64,000 bases of DNA from Tubiluchus corallicola (taxonomy: Eukaryota; Priapulida; Priapulimorpha; Priapulimorphida; Tubiluchidae). The position numbers and the translations under genes were made by a program. Positions 1 to 27,700 of the stretch are shown piece by piece. Where the stretch lies: contig JAQGDQ010000029.1 in assembly GCA_030141605.1 (NCBI GenBank), positions 48,501-112,500 on the forward strand, given 5' to 3'. The notes under the pieces are model-generated. The model was given only the letters and a program-made list of their open reading frames with translations, did no database searches and was not told the DNA's origin. Each line of letters opens with the position of its first letter. The first letter of the stretch is position 1.

Positions 1-112
1 AAGATGTTTGAAGAGTTAGAATTACAGATATTAGGAGCTATATTATTTCAGCAATGTACATATACGTGTTTAGTAAAATCATGTTTTTAAAGTTTCATTC
101 TATTGTCTCTAG

Positions 113-13673
<13,561 letters not shown>

Positions 13674-14600
13674 TTTCATTAATTGTGAGAATTCTCAGGC
13701 TCCTAACCCCAATTTGTACTTTACCTCACTTGTTAAGAGGAATTCTTGCTGGCAGAGCATTAGCACCAAGAGAACCAATTACCACTATTTCCTACATCTA
13801 TTTTATAATGTAAAATTAATATTGTTGAGTTGTTGATTTTCGTAAAGCAAAAATTTAATTATTTAGCATTATTAAATTATTTTGTATCTTACTGTAGCTA
13901 CACAGTATGAGCAGTATTACAATTAAGTATGAATTAGACCTGTCTTGAGAAAAGAAGACTAATTTTTATACATTTCTATGTCTACAGATGTCATTATAAT
14001 AATTAATGGACTTGATTTGAAAAGTTTGAATGTTATGCTTTCACTCAGTAAAAAAATTTTGGTAGTAACTTTTGTTGTTTTATCATATCTACTTATTAAA
14101 GGCTAGTTTTCAATTGTGCCAAATTTGAGTTGTGATCATGATTGTGGAATGTGCAATAATGGAAAAAAATTTATTTATTGTAAAGTTGCAAATTTTTTAT
14201 AAATTATATACTAATTCATTTTTTTATAATGGAATTATATGCCAATTGATTTTTTTTATAATGGAATTATATATTAATTGATTTTTTTGTAATGATTTTG
14301 ATAATTTGAACAATTTTATGCAATTATTTTTGTATCTTTAAATGGTGTTATTGATTTGTTGTATTTTCTTAATTGACAATCAGTTTTATTTATCCACCAT
14401 AAATGCCATCTGGTGAGAGATTTACATTTTTCTTAGTAATCATTTTCATTTTGACAATTGCACATTGGTTGTACAGCAGTCTCTGTGTAGTAATAACAAT
14501 ACCTAACCGCAGAAGAGTGTAGCTTTGTTTGTGTTTATGCAAACACACCATGTCAATTGTAATAAATAAATCCATACAATGTTACCTATTTCGGGTGTTC
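13674..14600 (+). other. 3' UTR of the receptor gene, with a 34-bp tandem repeat
   Basis: Non-coding AT-rich sequence after the TAA at 13671. About three copies of a unit of about 34 bp (TTTTTATAATGGAATTATAT plus a variable part) lie at 14215-14290. AATAAA hexamers near 14561 are the likeliest polyadenylation signals, giving a 3' UTR of about 0.9 kb. The exact 3' end cannot be fixed without transcripts. Confidence 0.5.
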
Positions 14601-14912
14601 TGTTTTCATTTATTCATAGTTAATATTGTAGCATGTAGTCCATTCTGTAAACAAACTTGAATTTTTCTCATAAGTAGCATTTTTGACTGTGTAAATGACC
14701 GTAGAGTAATTAGACGTTTCCTTTCATGTGGACCTCGGAAAGCTCAGGTGCTTTTAGACAGGATTTTCCTACATCTTTGCTGGATTGATCATAAACAGAC
14801 GTAAGTAAACTGTTTTTGCCAACAGATGGAAGAGTTTTGGGAAGATAAACAATTGTGATTTTTAAAAGTTCCATTTGTGACCACTGCATGCGGGGTATCT
14901 CTTGAAGACTTA

Positions 14913-15270
14913 AGCTACGACTCTACGTGCGCGTAATGCGTGATGTGTAATTCCTATACAACAGTTTTTATTTAAACATGTGGAAGTGGTTCCATCTGTA
15001 CATAATGAACAATCCGTAATGTATGATGTGTGATCTGTAGTCACTCAAACGTGATGGCTATTGTCTGAATACGCATCACGCAGCAATACGCAGACGGAAA
15101 TCGTTGCCTATGTGATTTAGCGAGTTTCCTCCACTATTATTCCTACATTTACGAACAGCAACCAAAATTGGCGGAAAGGACGCCATGAGCTGTGTTAAAT
15201 ACACATAGCATTCACGGACACATGGAAACAGCCAATACGGATTACAGATCACGCATTCGGAGTCGTAGCC
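14913..15270. mobile_element. PIF/Harbinger-like MITE with TTA duplication
   Basis: A 358-bp element with inverted ends AGCTACGACTC and GAGTCGTAGCC. Inverted similarity continues inward for about 30 bases (AATGCGTGAT on the left, ATCACGCATT on the right). TTA flanks both ends (14910-14912 and 15271-15273). Three-base TWA duplications are typical of PIF/Harbinger. No transposase frame is present. Confidence 0.7.
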
Positions 15271-15273
15271 TTA

Positions 15274-16020
15274 TCCTCAACAACATGTGATAGTCAACAA
15301 ATAATGAAAATCTGGGAAAAGAGAGGTTTCAATGGTGACGGTGCTCAACGTGGGTCTGCCAATGCTGGATAATGGACATATTTGAAAAGCAAGCAACTGA
15401 GATGTCGCAAAGCATGAGAAGATACATGAATACAAGTTTGTCATGCTAAGATTGTAATGAAATGCTTACAAGAATATCTTTATAGGAAACCAGTCCACAA
15501 TGGATCACTGAAAATAAGTGACTACTTCAACAGATTTGCACCTAAAATCCAATCTTCATTTGCAACTTAATGACCAACAGATTATTACAGAGTGTCTGAA
15601 ACATGTGAAACAATTTATTGATAGAAAAAAAATCGATAATCCGTTTGATCGTCTACACCTCAATTTGTTCGTATTAATACACTTCAAAATTTGAAGTTTT
15701 TACAAACTGTCGATTTCTATCTCTAGCATAAACTACTTGTAACTTAATTTTTACTTTACCTTACCTTTACTTTTACTACGTATGGTGAGAATAGAACAGA
15801 ACAGACTAATATACAGAATGGATACTTATATATAATCAAAATCTACATTTTCAAATTTGCGCACTTTTTAATTTATGAATCTGGAGCATTATCAACGTTT
15901 CATATTTTTTGATTTTCGAATCAAAAAAACGTGTTTTTTCTAATTCAAGCTATCCTAGCTAAAACATTGATCATTATTCTATAACACATTTGCTACAGTT
16001 GAACATAAGCACTGTAGTAT
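15274..16020. other. Intergenic, downstream of the reductase gene
   Basis: AT-rich sequence between the MITE and the stop codon of the minus-strand reductase. It must contain the reductase 3' UTR on its right side. No gene recognised. Confidence 0.4.
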
Positions 16021-16737
16021 CTACTTCTGAAATGCTGATGAAATAATAGTCTCGGTCTGGCTTTCTTTTGTAAATAATTGCACCAAACTACCACTAGGAG
16101 GTCTGTCTCCATTTGACGCCCACTTGTACAGTAACCCAGCAACGAATTCTAGTGGCGTCCAAGTTGTGTGGTCTGCCTCTGGCATGAACTTCCTATTCAT
16201 GGGCGTGTCCAGAGTCACCGGGAGTATGGCTAGGGTGTGCGAGTTGGACGGCATTCCGCTTTTTTTCCGGGCCAAGCTTTGAACCAATTGGTGCACTGCA
16301 GCTTTTGCCATTCCGTATCCAATCATCCCTGTTGTAGCACCGAGAGCCGCTTGAGCACCCGTTAGAACGAGAACTCCACCTTCTCTGAGGTGCTTGCAAG
16401 ATAGATGTGCGGCAATTGTGGACGTCCACACGCTCTGTTTCCACGTCGTATCGGAATTCTTAATAAAGTCTTTATCGATCGCATTTCCTCCAGCCCAACC
16501 TCCAGCAACGCAGAGGACAGCATCGAGCTTCTCCTCTCCCAAAGTGTTGTAAATGCCATCGACTACAGAGCTGCTTTGTTCCGTCCAGGAGTTTGATGGC
16601 TTCACAATCACATTAGAATCTGCTTCCGTGTTTGGTACAAGATCCAGGGAGCAGACCCACCACCCCTGCTCTCGAAAGTGCTTGACGCAGGTAGCACCAA
16701 GAGCTCCCTTGCCTCCATATACAAGAACTCGCTTCAT
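16021..16737 (-). CDS. QDPR: Dihydropteridine reductase (single exon)
   Basis: An intact 238-residue open frame, close to the roughly 240 residues usual for the family. The enzyme is a cytosolic short-chain dehydrogenase/reductase that uses NADH to regenerate tetrahydrobiopterin from quinonoid dihydrobiopterin, supporting aromatic amino acid hydroxylases. Visible features: nucleotide-binding motif [10 protein letters not shown] at residues 6-15, CVAGGWAGG at 76-84 (the family-typical AGGWAGG), the SDR catalytic pair Tyr141 and Lys145 in [11 protein letters not shown], and the conserved C-terminal stretch [16 protein letters not shown] at 171-186. The ATG chosen starts directly before the nucleotide-binding strand, as in homologues. 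No introns interrupt it, unlike both neighbouring genes. The absence of introns could reflect an intron-poor ancestral gene or a retrocopy, but the frame is undamaged. Confidence 0.96.
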   Translation of the reverse strand: MKRVLVYGGKGALGATCVKHFREQGWWVCSLDLVPNTEADSNVIVKPSNSWTEQSSSVVDGIYNTLGEEKLDAVLCVAGGWAGGNAIDKDFIKNSDTTWKQSVWTSTIAAHLSCKHLREGGVLVLTGAQAALGATTGMIGYGMAKAAVHQLVQSLARKKSGMPSNSHTLAILPVTLDTPMNRKFMPEADHTTWTPLEFVAGLLYKWASNGDRPPSGSLVQLFTKESQTETIISSAFQK

Positions 16738-18060
16738 GTTTTTGTTCTGGATTTTGTGCAGTTTTTATGTTGTTAAAGTCACAAACTGCTAAAACAAGGT
16801 TCTATCGAGTATAATAGAAAACTATAGTTTTGGCTAGCACAAATTCACTGGATCTGTCTTTCTCACGAAACCTGAAACCAAAGCAAATGTTATATAATTT
16901 GCAAGAATTTTCACAAAAATTATGAATAAACAACAAATTAAGGCCAGCTATCAGGCCTATAACTAATAAAACCAACAATATAGGTAGTGAAATGCTTGGA
17001 TTATTCTCGAAAGCAGTAATAAACGTTATTATAGTACATGGTACTTGTCATTCACATATTCTGGTTATTATAATTTTGCTAGTAAGATAAACATAATAGG
17101 TCAATCAGATGGTATGGTCTAGTGGTAACGCGTCCAAAAGCTCTTTACGTTAATTGTTAATCCAAACAGCCGACTTTAAATAAAGATTATTATTATAAAA
17201 ACATTTAAATTAGTTTACTTAGACTCTAGACATACACATTTCTTACAATCAGAAATAAGCACGTGTACCACTACAATTTAGTTTTTGTCTGCTTTTCATA
17301 TACCACACGCGTAGTACGAAGTTTTATTGAGAACAAACGTTTTTTCCTTTCTAGTAATAACACGTACGACAACAAGTTATAAACTTATAAAATTGTTATA
17401 AAAACGAATGTATACTACCTAATTGTATCCAGTCTTTAATTATTCACAAGACTTCTCAAGGCTGCAATAATGTTAAATATCACCGGCGTGGACTTCGTTA
17501 CACGCTTACACGTACAGCGCGATCACTGACTAAAACTGCAACCAGTGCAGTTACGCGTATCCACTATCCATTTCCCAGGGCAGTTAAATATGACATGTTT
17601 CTAACCGGTTTCCTAAAAAAATCTCAGCGTTCCAGATAGACTTCTCCAAAAAATAACCGCTACCGGGCTAACAATCCTAACACAACTGTACGAGCTGTCA
17701 AAATAGTAATTATTAAAAATCGTGTGGCGCTAGAATAGAGATGCTAGACTGCACGGATTGGAGCCTCGCCGTGCAGCATCGAATTAAATCAATACCTTTC
17801 AATACCAGAATAGCACGGCAGTGGTCAATATGCTCGATCAGTAGGTTGTGGTACTTACGTGATTTTTGTCAACAGAATTGAAACAGCATGTGGCCGTGAA
17901 GCGAGTCGTTTTGCAAACCGCTTTGTGGTTGAGGGCATACAAGTAACATTTTTCAGTATATGTAAAGAAAATAAACTTAATTATCCAGAAGAAAGAAAAT
18001 ATGAGAAAGTCGAGATAATGCCGGATTTGAACCAGAAAAAAGAAAATATGAAAAAGTCGA
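16738..18060. other. Upstream region of the reductase gene, possible 5' UTR and promoter
   Basis: No coding region recognised. A tRNA-like A box (GGTATGGTCTAGTGGTAACG) near 17110-17130 resembles the head of a SINE but has no clear B box. The minus-strand transcript start of the reductase should lie here. A short direct repeat (AGAAAATATGAGAAAGTCGAGATAA-like, two copies) lies at about 17994-18064. Confidence 0.4.
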
Positions 18061-18063
18061 GAT

Positions 18064-18135
18064 AAGGCGGGATTTGAACCAGAGACTTTTCGCTTACAAT
18101 GTGAACGTACGTCATGTCCATTAGATTGCTACAGA
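18064..18135 (-). repeat. tRNA-like element with intact B box
   Basis: Read on the minus strand, the sequence has a tRNA-like order and a B box GGTTCAAATCC close to consensus (GGTTCGANTCC), with a T-arm of the form CTGGTTCAAATCCCG. The D-arm side is less clear and the acceptor arms do not pair convincingly. A SINE head or tRNA pseudogene is more likely than a working tRNA. Confidence 0.4.
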
Positions 18136-18149
18136 GCAAAATCGAACAA

Positions 18150-18310
18150 CTTACATGATCTTTGTAAGACAACTTTTTACTGGTGGTTCGAAAACTTGTT
18201 CGAAAATATTTCAAACTCAATTTGAAATCGATTCTAATTGGAAATATTGAAATTCGGTTTGAAAGTCACAGATTCGATCTGAATTCTGGTAGAGCGAATG
18301 CTCACCCCTA
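18150..18310. repeat. Right-end fragment of the TAGGGGTGA hAT MITE family
   Basis: The sequence ends GAATGCTCACCCCTA, matching the inverted terminus of the element at 12893-13285. It is preceded by the same GATTCGAATT-rich interior. The left end is not recognisable. Confidence 0.6.
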
Positions 18311-18479
18311 ATATTTACTATTTAGTGTAAGACTTAGTTTAACATAAGGCTTAGATTTAGTGTAATAAAACACTCTAATCTTTAGTGTAATAAAACTTGA
18401 TGTTTTGATTTTGATAAGTTATAAGTAATGCGTTGTTGTTTTTAAGAATTTAAAAGCGATTAACTGATTATTTATTTCA

Positions 18480-18990
18480 TCTAAACTACTGCATGCAACT
18501 TTGGACCTACTATCGAAAAGACAGTTTGTTTATGGAAGGTGTGCAAAGGCGTGCTACAAAAATAATGTTTCGTTGTAAAAATCTGACGTATTTACTTAGA
18601 AAGATTGAAATATTGCAGTTTGACTACGCTTGAGTTATGACGATATGGTGGAGAATAGAGATTTTATTGAGGTTTATAAAATACTAACTAGGAAAGTAAA
18701 CATTTTCCCGAAAAAATCCTTAATTTAGTTGCTGATTCTAAAACTAGAGGACATACTCTAAAACACTTAAATAGCATGATATTAGCATCATATCTTGACA
18801 TTCGTAAATATTTGATGTGAGAGTAGTGAACGAATGAAATAATCTGCCTGCCATTGTGATTGCGTCACCAACCATAGTAAAGTTCAAATCCTTAATCGAC
18901 AATTATTTTATAGAAAAATATGGGTTTCTATGAATGCACTTGCTTTACCCATAATCATGACAGTATAAAAGTATAATAGTAAATAAAAAA
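18480..18990 (+). pseudogene. 3' end of a LINE reverse-transcriptase ORF, decayed
   Basis: In broken frames the plus strand encodes blocks typical of the C-terminus of CR1/Rex/Jockey-type non-LTR elements: an EGVQRRATKIM motif near 18535-18570, and VVNEWNNLPA... and VKFKSLIDNY-like pieces near 18825-18905. Multiple stops and frameshifts interrupt it. Only the 3' end remains, as expected of 5'-truncated LINE copies. Confidence 0.65.
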
Positions 18991-21660
18991 TAGTGAATGG
19001 AATTGAATTAATAAGCATATTTCAAAGATAAGCTATGAGCAAAGTATAGAGCACAAAAATTGCTTTAAATTAGCACGGACTTAAATTTAGATTTATTTAT
19101 TCATCCATTTAGCACATACAAAAATAAAAGTAATAAAATTACTAATTAACAGTGAATTATAGTGCTATGAGCGCAGCAGAAAAATTAACTTATGTGCTAC
19201 TGCACTGTCCGTTAGTCTCCAAGTACTCATAGCAGTGTCAAACTTCAAAGCATTCCATTTTTATTCACTTCAACCTTATTTATTTTCTCAATAGCAGTTA
19301 AAGTTCGACATAATTATTTTGATATTTCATTGCAACTGAGAACGAGCAGCGAAAGGCCTATTGGTCACTCGATCAAAATACAAGTTTACTTACACTTACA
19401 GGCTCATGACATTTTTAGCTGTTTTTTATACAAAAAAAACATTATAATTTATAGTATTAGCATTAAAATAGATTTGGTATTAAATTATGTACTAATTAGC
19501 AGAAATGGTATTGTGTATACTTAGTCAAAATCTTTTAAAGGGTGGAAAAATAGTAAGCGACAATTTCTTGAGAATTGCATTGAGGCTACATTTTGAATAA
19601 CAATAATAGTTATACTATATGCTTAAATTTATGGTAAAAGAGAAACAGCAATGTCAAGATGCTATACAAAAAAAAATCAATAAATGTATCTTAAATCGAA
19701 TCAAATTAATGATTTTTTGTGTCAAATTGTGGAGACATAAATACTTAATTTTCCTTACAGGTCTTAAGAATTAAAACTTAAAGAAATTTGATTTGTTCTA
19801 GTATCTTATGCAAGACGTTAGTTTTTGTAGCAACAAAGAGCAAGTTTTTGACAATTTTCTTAGTTAGTTAAGAGTTAGTTGGCTGCTAGTCGTTTCACTG
19901 TAGTGTTATAAACGTGTAATGCTCTTGCTAGTCCATTAACATGACTTTTAGGTGTCATTCTATACATTTTAGCTATTAATTTTTACATCTGTTTTGCATA
20001 ACTTTACTACTTTGTAGGTAAATTATTGGTTGCTGCTTAGAAATACTTAATTAAGTTGTATAGACAGTGAAGTTCAAACTAAATCCTATAGATAAATTAA
20101 TTACCAGCACTAAGTCATTAATAGCGATAGGCAAAGAATCTATTGCACGAGGTGGTATGTCATATTACCCACCACACACATAGATACACTTAGGAATGTA
20201 TAGCATCTAAAAGGATCATTTCATGTAGTAAGCCATGTGTACACGTTTAGTAAATTTATTAAACGTGATGTCTCTGAGTGCAACAGAAAGCCTGAGTAAT
20301 CAAAATTCGGCAGTGGGACTGAAATGCTTAAATCTGCTGCCTGTGTTTGAAGATGCCCTTTGAGTGCAGGATCTTATGGAGAAGGCAATTGAATGAAATA
20401 ATTTTATGGTAACCGCATTTAAATAAGTTTGCCATAACAATATGTTGAATGTTTCAAAATTTTTGATGTAAGTTTTAAATATTTGATTTTTATAAGTTTT
20501 ATTATAAATTCAGCAATTTTTATGGTCTGATTGGTTCAATAATTTACTGAACTGACTAATAATTTAATGGCAAACCAATCATAAGTTCTTCATTGATTGC
20601 AACCAAACACCACTGTTTATTCACCGATCAGCTCGGCCCATCATTAACTGAGTCATAAAACTTTAAAAACATGCTGTCACTGCTGCTCAGATTTCATCAC
20701 CTGTCCGATTTACCAGTAGCCCCAGTAATAGGCCAGGTACTCTGGCTGAGTTGTTATGGTTATCAATCAAAGTTATTGTGTTCAAAACCCATTCATGTCA
20801 GCTGCTTTTCAAGTCACGCGCAAGTACAACTCGTGCAGGACTTTAGGGCCTTCTTTCTTAGCCTACTTAGATTTAATTGATCATGTTCTGGGGGAAAAGT
20901 GACTGAGAATAAACAACTATCTGTGTGCTACATCTTTGTTTTCAGACACCACGACTAACTGTCTGTCTGGAGGCATGACTTCATAGGACCACTCTTCTAT
21001 TGCAAATCTGTGTGCTTTCTCTCACAGCTGTCGTATTTGAAACTTAGAACTTTAACATTTTTGTTTGGCATGTGGTGGCATGTTTAAAAGGACCCACATT
21101 GCTTTATAGTCCATTCTGTCCTGTTTCTATACAGTTGAAAAACTAAGTACTTTTAGCTGTGTGAGTGGCATGCTTAAGCCACTAAACAGTGCAATAATGC
21201 TTATGAAATTGGAATGGCAGATGTTCCTTTTTTCCGATGTTCTCGTTTTTTAGATTATTTACTTGCTGTTCAATATTTTTTAAAATTATCTGGTATTTTT
21301 TGCTCTGGTTAATTTGAAGGGTTTAACAAGTTAAATTGTGAAAAATCATCTCTTACAGCTTTGCTGATGTTGTCATAGTCTCTACAGATGATGCATTAAG
21401 GCTGCATTGTTTCCTGTGTCTACCTTGCTTCAGTTAATCCGAATAATGTCATATTTCCTTTATCAGTCAATTTCTGTCTTATAAGATTGCAGTGGATAAT
21501 GTACAAATTGGTAATTAGTTACCACAAATTCTTTTTTAATCTTTTCAGAGAGGTGTTAGAATGATTTTTAAAAAATCACTGGAGAATCACATTTAACAGA
21601 GGAGAAGCTTCTGGTTCAACCAACAATGGATTTAGCTTTTGAAAAATTTTATGCAACAAA
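18991..21660. other. Intergenic sequence upstream of the RS/zinc-finger gene
   Basis: AT-rich sequence without recognised coding content. Short open frames at 19330-19524 and 20671-20880 show no domain signature. The promoter and any 5' non-coding exon of the next gene should lie in the right part. Confidence 0.4.
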
Positions 21661-21741
21661 TTGTTACATTCAAGCTTGATCACTACTGATTCATCAGTTA
21701 TAACATTAACATGTTTTTCGGTAAGAGAAGTCGTTGAGTTG

Positions 21742-24700
21742 ATGGCTTATGCAAGAAGTTATGCTGAAGTGTTAGATTCGGAATATGATCGTGAAAAACC
21801 CCATCCTGAATTATTAGATTTAGAATATGATCGTGGAGGATCTCTTGAACTAGATCCGGAATGTGATCGTGGAAGGTTTTTTGAATTAGATTCAGAATAT
21901 GATCACAGTAGGGAGCGAAGGTTTCCCGACTTAGACGCAGAATATAATCGCAATAGGGAACGAAGGTTTCCTGATTCAGATGCAGAAGATGATCGCAGTA
22001 GGGAACGAAGGTTTCCTGATTTAGATGCAGAATATGATCGCAGTAGGACCAGAAGGTTTTCTCCAGATCGGTTTGATGAAGGGGGGCATTCGTATGTGTA
22101 TGACTATACTCATGGTTATGGACCACGTCCAGATAATGATAGACAACTAGTGCAGAGGAGGCGTAGTGCAGAACATTCTGATAGAGATTATTGTAGGGGG
22201 CATGACAGGCACATAGAGACTCGCTCAAAAAGGTCTCGAAGCCGACAAAGAAGTTCCGAAAGAGATTATAGGTGGGGACGTCACAGTCGAAGTCCGGGTC
22301 GTTATGACGATATTGGAAGGGATGTGCCGGAGCACATTAGTGATAGTCGGGAATGCCGAAGACGCAGTAGAAGTAGAGAAAGGGGCAGCTATAGAAGTCG
22401 AGACAGCAGATCTTCAGAGAGTCGCCGAGTTGAAGTAGCTCGGCATCGTAGCCGGGAACGGGAACCCCGCGAAAAATTTAGTCCAAGTAGAGATGATTCT
22501 GATCGCAGTAGTGCCAGGTAAAATGGTGTTAAACTTTATTTTTATTTACTTACGCACTTTTGACAGTATTTTGTGTTCATGTCTGCACACTGTTTATAAT
22601 ATTTGCTCTAGTTTACTGTACAGAAGGTTAATTTGTTTTGGAATACCAAGGTTGTTAGACTTAAGGAAAACCGGACCTAATCCTAGACTGTAGGTCAAAG
22701 TGATGTACTCTTTAAAATAGTAAAAAAGAACGTACTATAAATTTTCAAAAATGACTTACGTGATAGAATTATTACCACTCAAATATAATTTCGCATTCGT
22801 GTCACTATTTCTTTGTTGTTACCTGCATTTCGCTTTTTGCATACCTTTCACACTCTATGTTGTATTATCTACATTTTCAGACACTAGGACTCGTGAGTAT
22901 TTGACTTGGACATTTCAGTTGGATTTTAACTTCAAGGTCACTGAACTCTGTTACCTTTTGTACTGATTAGACATTCTAATCTTGTGATTGATCAATTTTA
23001 CAAAGCACAGAATGCATATATAGGGTGTAGCCCATTTTTTTCTGGCTAAGCAAGATACTGCGTAGAATGTTCACCCATTATCAACAGCTGGCATATCCAG
23101 AGTCGGAGGCCCAAGGCTAATGAAATTATGGGCCCACCTCAGACGGAGCCACGCTCTAATTCGCCCGCACTCGTCTTGAGTATTTTTTTACTGACATTTA
23201 CACACTGATCTATTTATTTATTTTATATATTATTTGATATTGGCTTCGTAAATAAACTAGAATAGCTATCATTTGTTTGTCAGTAAAAATACTCTTTAAA
23301 AAAATACCAGTTTTTTACTATTTATTGCAAACCAAATTAGCATATATTTCTACACAACCATAGTGAAAAGACAGATTTTTTATCAAGTGTTACAAAGCTT
23401 GCCCTCAAGTTTGAAAGGCCCTGGGCTGCAGCTATACTAACCTGTAGGATAATCTGGCTCTGGTTATATCATGTTATAGTTTTTACATATTATACAAATA
23501 TTAATATTTCTTAACATAAATGTGCCTTTTTGATTGCCCCATTTGATTCTTACAAATTCTCAAAAATCTCTGATATTTAGTGTCTGCTTTACTGATTCTA
23601 GGAAGGAAGGATTATTACATAATCTTTTGAAACTTCGTTCTGAGTTGAATCGCAGTCGGAAGAGATCAAGAAGTCCTACGACACCGGAAAGTGCTGAAAA
23701 GAAATTCGCATTGGGACATGGTGGCAGTGTCTGTATTTTGTTTTTTATAACAAAATTTGGGTTTAATGAGTGGCTGGTAGGAGGAGAAAAAAATATCAGA
23801 AATCGAATTCAAATTCGGTACTCAGGAATTTTTGATTAAATTTCCAATCGCTAATGGAAATGATAATGTACGCACGTAGTTGTGCTAATTAAAAGACGCA
23901 AAGGAAGAATAAATTGAATTTTTACAGATTAAATTGTGCTGATTGCATGATTCAAACAATCTAATGATAAAGAACTATATTTGTGTAAATGAAGTGTTGA
24001 ATTATTCAAATGCATAAATTTAGTTTAGATTTGAATTTTGAAAAAACTTGTTCGAATTGAACCCGAGTGTTCAAAATCAATTTGAATATTCCATTCTCAA
24101 CCCTAGTGCTTGGTTGGTAGTTTAAAGCTTTCACAACATGCCATGTTATGAATTTCTTAAGTGCTATTAAATTAATCAGTAAAAGAAGATAGACATGTTA
24201 AATTGTACGTGTGCACATTTGCATGTTAAATATAGTGTCAGTGCAAAATCTGAGTGCCACTGAATCAGCATACTGGATGCCCATTACTGCGCAACAGTTT
24301 GACTGGACTGTATTTTGCCATATAGAATCCAGACTGTCATGATCCACTCACTGATCAGTCATGATGCTGCTTAAAACGTCCATTGCAGAAGCAGCTGGGC
24401 ATCACCACTCTGCTGTTTAACTCCCCTATGCCATTTTATTTTTAATGAAATATCACAGAGTTTAGTCCTTGAGTAAGTGTATTATTTTAATGACAAGTTT
24501 GTGACCTTATGGTGACGAAGGTCAAAATTGTTTTTAGAGACAGCAGTGCATGGAAATGGGACAGTGCAAAATTATTTGGTTTTTAATGATGCCTCTAGGG
24601 CCACCAAATGCTCTAGGGTTACTAAAAATATACACATAAAAACTAAATTGTACAGTGTAGCATGGAGTCGTCAACTTTGTTGCCACCATAATCAGTTGTA

Positions 24701-27700
24701 CATTCTGTGACAGATTCAAAAATAATGTTACTACATATAACAGATTATCACCAAATGTCTTTTTTATGTTTTACCTTAAAGCAGAACCAGGCCCAATCTT
24801 AAACTGTAGGTCAATACCACCTATTCCTTATAAGATTGAAAGGAAACATACTATTTTTTCAAAAATGACTTGCGTGAAAAAATCATTACCACACAAACAC
24901 GATTTCGCATGCCCGCCACTAGTTTTTCGCTTTTCGTCATGCTCATGCATTTCGTCATTCGTTAGTTAGACGGGCATTAACGTCTGCATTTCGGAAATGC
25001 ATTGCACAAAAATAGGCACTGTACCTTTCAGTTTAGGTGTGTTAGTTTGTGACGACTACACATGTCCGATAGCTCATGCCCGAACACAGCTGTAAATTTG
25101 CACACTGAATTTTTTACAGTAGCACTCTACTTCAATTTTTGCTTTCGCAAATACGTGCAACATGCAATGTTTTTGCTGTTGAAAATTATGTTAGTTTGTA
25201 CTGTCATCAATAGTTGGACTCGCCTGCCATTAATTAAGTTTTTAATCCATTATTTAATTACCAGAAACGGTTTTGCAGTATTAATTGTTTTAAAATGTAT
25301 ACTTTTTACCGTACTTGAAATTGGGGTAATATATGAAAAATCATTCTGTCTTCTTTTATTTTCATTTTCAAAAATTATCAAAAAGTAACCGATTTCTTAA
25401 GAACCATTTTGCAGTTTGTTTGTCATGTCGGATTATTTATTCTTTAGGCTGTGAGTAAACGTTATGCAGTTGACAATGACGACTTACTTGCCCAGCTGGG
25501 AATGGGACTGATAGATTCAACAGAAGCTACTCAGATGCTGAACAACAGCGAACAAGAACGGTCGCAAGAGTTAATCGAGACAGAATTTTTCTGCAGAAAG
25601 TGTGTGTAAGTATATCTTTTCATAAGATATTAGTGTGGAAGATAATGAAATAAGTGACTTTGAATTTTTTACTACATCTTTCAGTTTTACAGTCTGTTTA
25701 ATAACCTAGTATAGAGGTGCATTGAATGCATTTTCACTTTGTTCAATCGGATAAATGTCTTTCTAACAGTCAAGGTCTTGTATAGTGAAACATTTATTTG
25801 GAACAAGATACGTATCTAGAATAAATTAATTATAGCACTTATTTTCATTTGGCGGGCCGATAGTATAGGTCCTACATGAAATATATAATGGGGACACAAG
25901 GAGAGGCGAGCTGAACTTGCCCATAAAATAAGTTACAGTAGGCGCCGTTTAATAGACTCACTGTTAATAGACTCAATCGCTTGGAATGGGCCGTTTCTAT
26001 TCAAGTACACATAAAAACTATCGGTAATTGACTCAAATAACTCCGCATAATTGACTCAATATTTTTCCTTCACCTTCTTAAAAATAAGACATTTGTATGT
26101 GCCCGAAGAACCTCTCCTATTTCTATGTCATCTTTACTTCCCTTTTGTGCACTATGTATGCAGAAACAATCATGTTAAGTACCATTTTGTTTGTAAGCAG
26201 GTATGTTTATCATGGCACTAATACGCTAGTGTAGTGGTTTTGCTTTCAATCTGTTGCCCACTGTTACGCAAAGAATTTCTGGAAGCTAAACATTTAAGCA
26301 TTTGCCCAGCAGTTTCCTTTTGATGCTCTCTTTGCAAATCTCGCTTTCAGGCTTTATATGAGTTAACAGTCAAAGATGCAGGTACAATAATCAGCTGATA
26401 TTCCTAGTGACTTACAAGAAGATTAAACATTTTACAGCAAATAAGAGCAGTGTAAGTGAGCAGACGATTCAGAACTGTCTTGGTCACGCACAGCAGATTT
26501 TTAATGCTTTTATAATTACAAGAATTTTGTGGGCCAAGTTCTTTGCGAGAAAATGAAGCAGCCAACCTTGAAGGAATTTTTGCAATTTTTGCAAATAAAC
26601 AGACATAGAAAAGTCTGTGATTTAGAAAAATATACTTTTAACTTATTGCTAATTCACTTATATAATCTAATATTTTAAAATGTTTTTCTAATTTTTAACT
26701 GCACAAACGAATTTAGGGATTCGTTCATTTCTAAAATTCATTAAAAACTTTTGCAGTGCATAGTAACCTGGTGACTCATTCATCTATACCTGTAATACTA
26801 CACCTATTGTTTAATAGGTTCATTTGGTTAATTGGGTCAAAACACGTCTGTCTCAAAGTGAGTCTATAAAGTGGCACCTACTGTATTTGTTTCTTATGTA
26901 AATGCATGGGGAATATGTTTAACAGTTTTTCACATTGGTTGTGCTAGGTTTCCGTGTAAAACAGCAAAGATCTTAGAGTCGCACAGGAAGACAACAGAAC
27001 ATGAGAAGCGGTAAGTAGTTTTTCAACTTTGACGTAAATTCATATTTAAATTTAAATTTATATATACACAGTACCTACATCTGTGGCCCAAAAAAGTACC
27101 TAATAATTATCGAATGAAGCACATGTTTATGTTACTATAAAAAACCAAATGTAGAAGTTATTTCATGTCTTTAATTTTGATAATAAGTCTACAGACATTT
27201 AACTGGGATGAGCTAATTTTTATGTATTCACTTAAAATGGTACTTTTTATTACATCTGGACTTAGATTGTTGCTATAAACATAGGTTCCACGCTGAATTA
27301 ATATTACATTTGCACGGTCATACATTCGAATATGAAAAGAAATGCAGTTGGTTTCACATATTTGTGCACAAAAGTTGGTTTTCAATGTAGTTCTTAAAAC
27401 AAAGTCATATTTTTTTAAGTTAATAAAAGCCAGTATTGTAACATTTTTCTTAGGAAGAAATTAGGCCTGATAGGCCGTCACCAATCTCTGCAACAAAACA
27501 CTCACAGAGGGCACTTTGCACATTATCACACATACATAAGACGTTTGTGAGTGTGCATGTCCTGTTCATACCAGGAGTTGTTTGACTGTTTCTTTGTCAA
27601 GAAGTTGCCTATACTGGTTTCAGTATTTCTGCCAACCTTTCCATCTGGCAGGTCAAGAAGTGTAGCTGGCATTTGTCAAGTCTAAGTTGAGAAGTGTGAC

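Noticed and set aside
17105-17190. Possible tRNA gene with A box GGTCTAGTGG
   Set aside because: No consensus B box and no pairing acceptor stem.
21698-22228. 176-codon minus-strand frame
   Set aside because: It is the antisense shadow of the Arg/Ser/Asp-rich repeats of the plus-strand exon.
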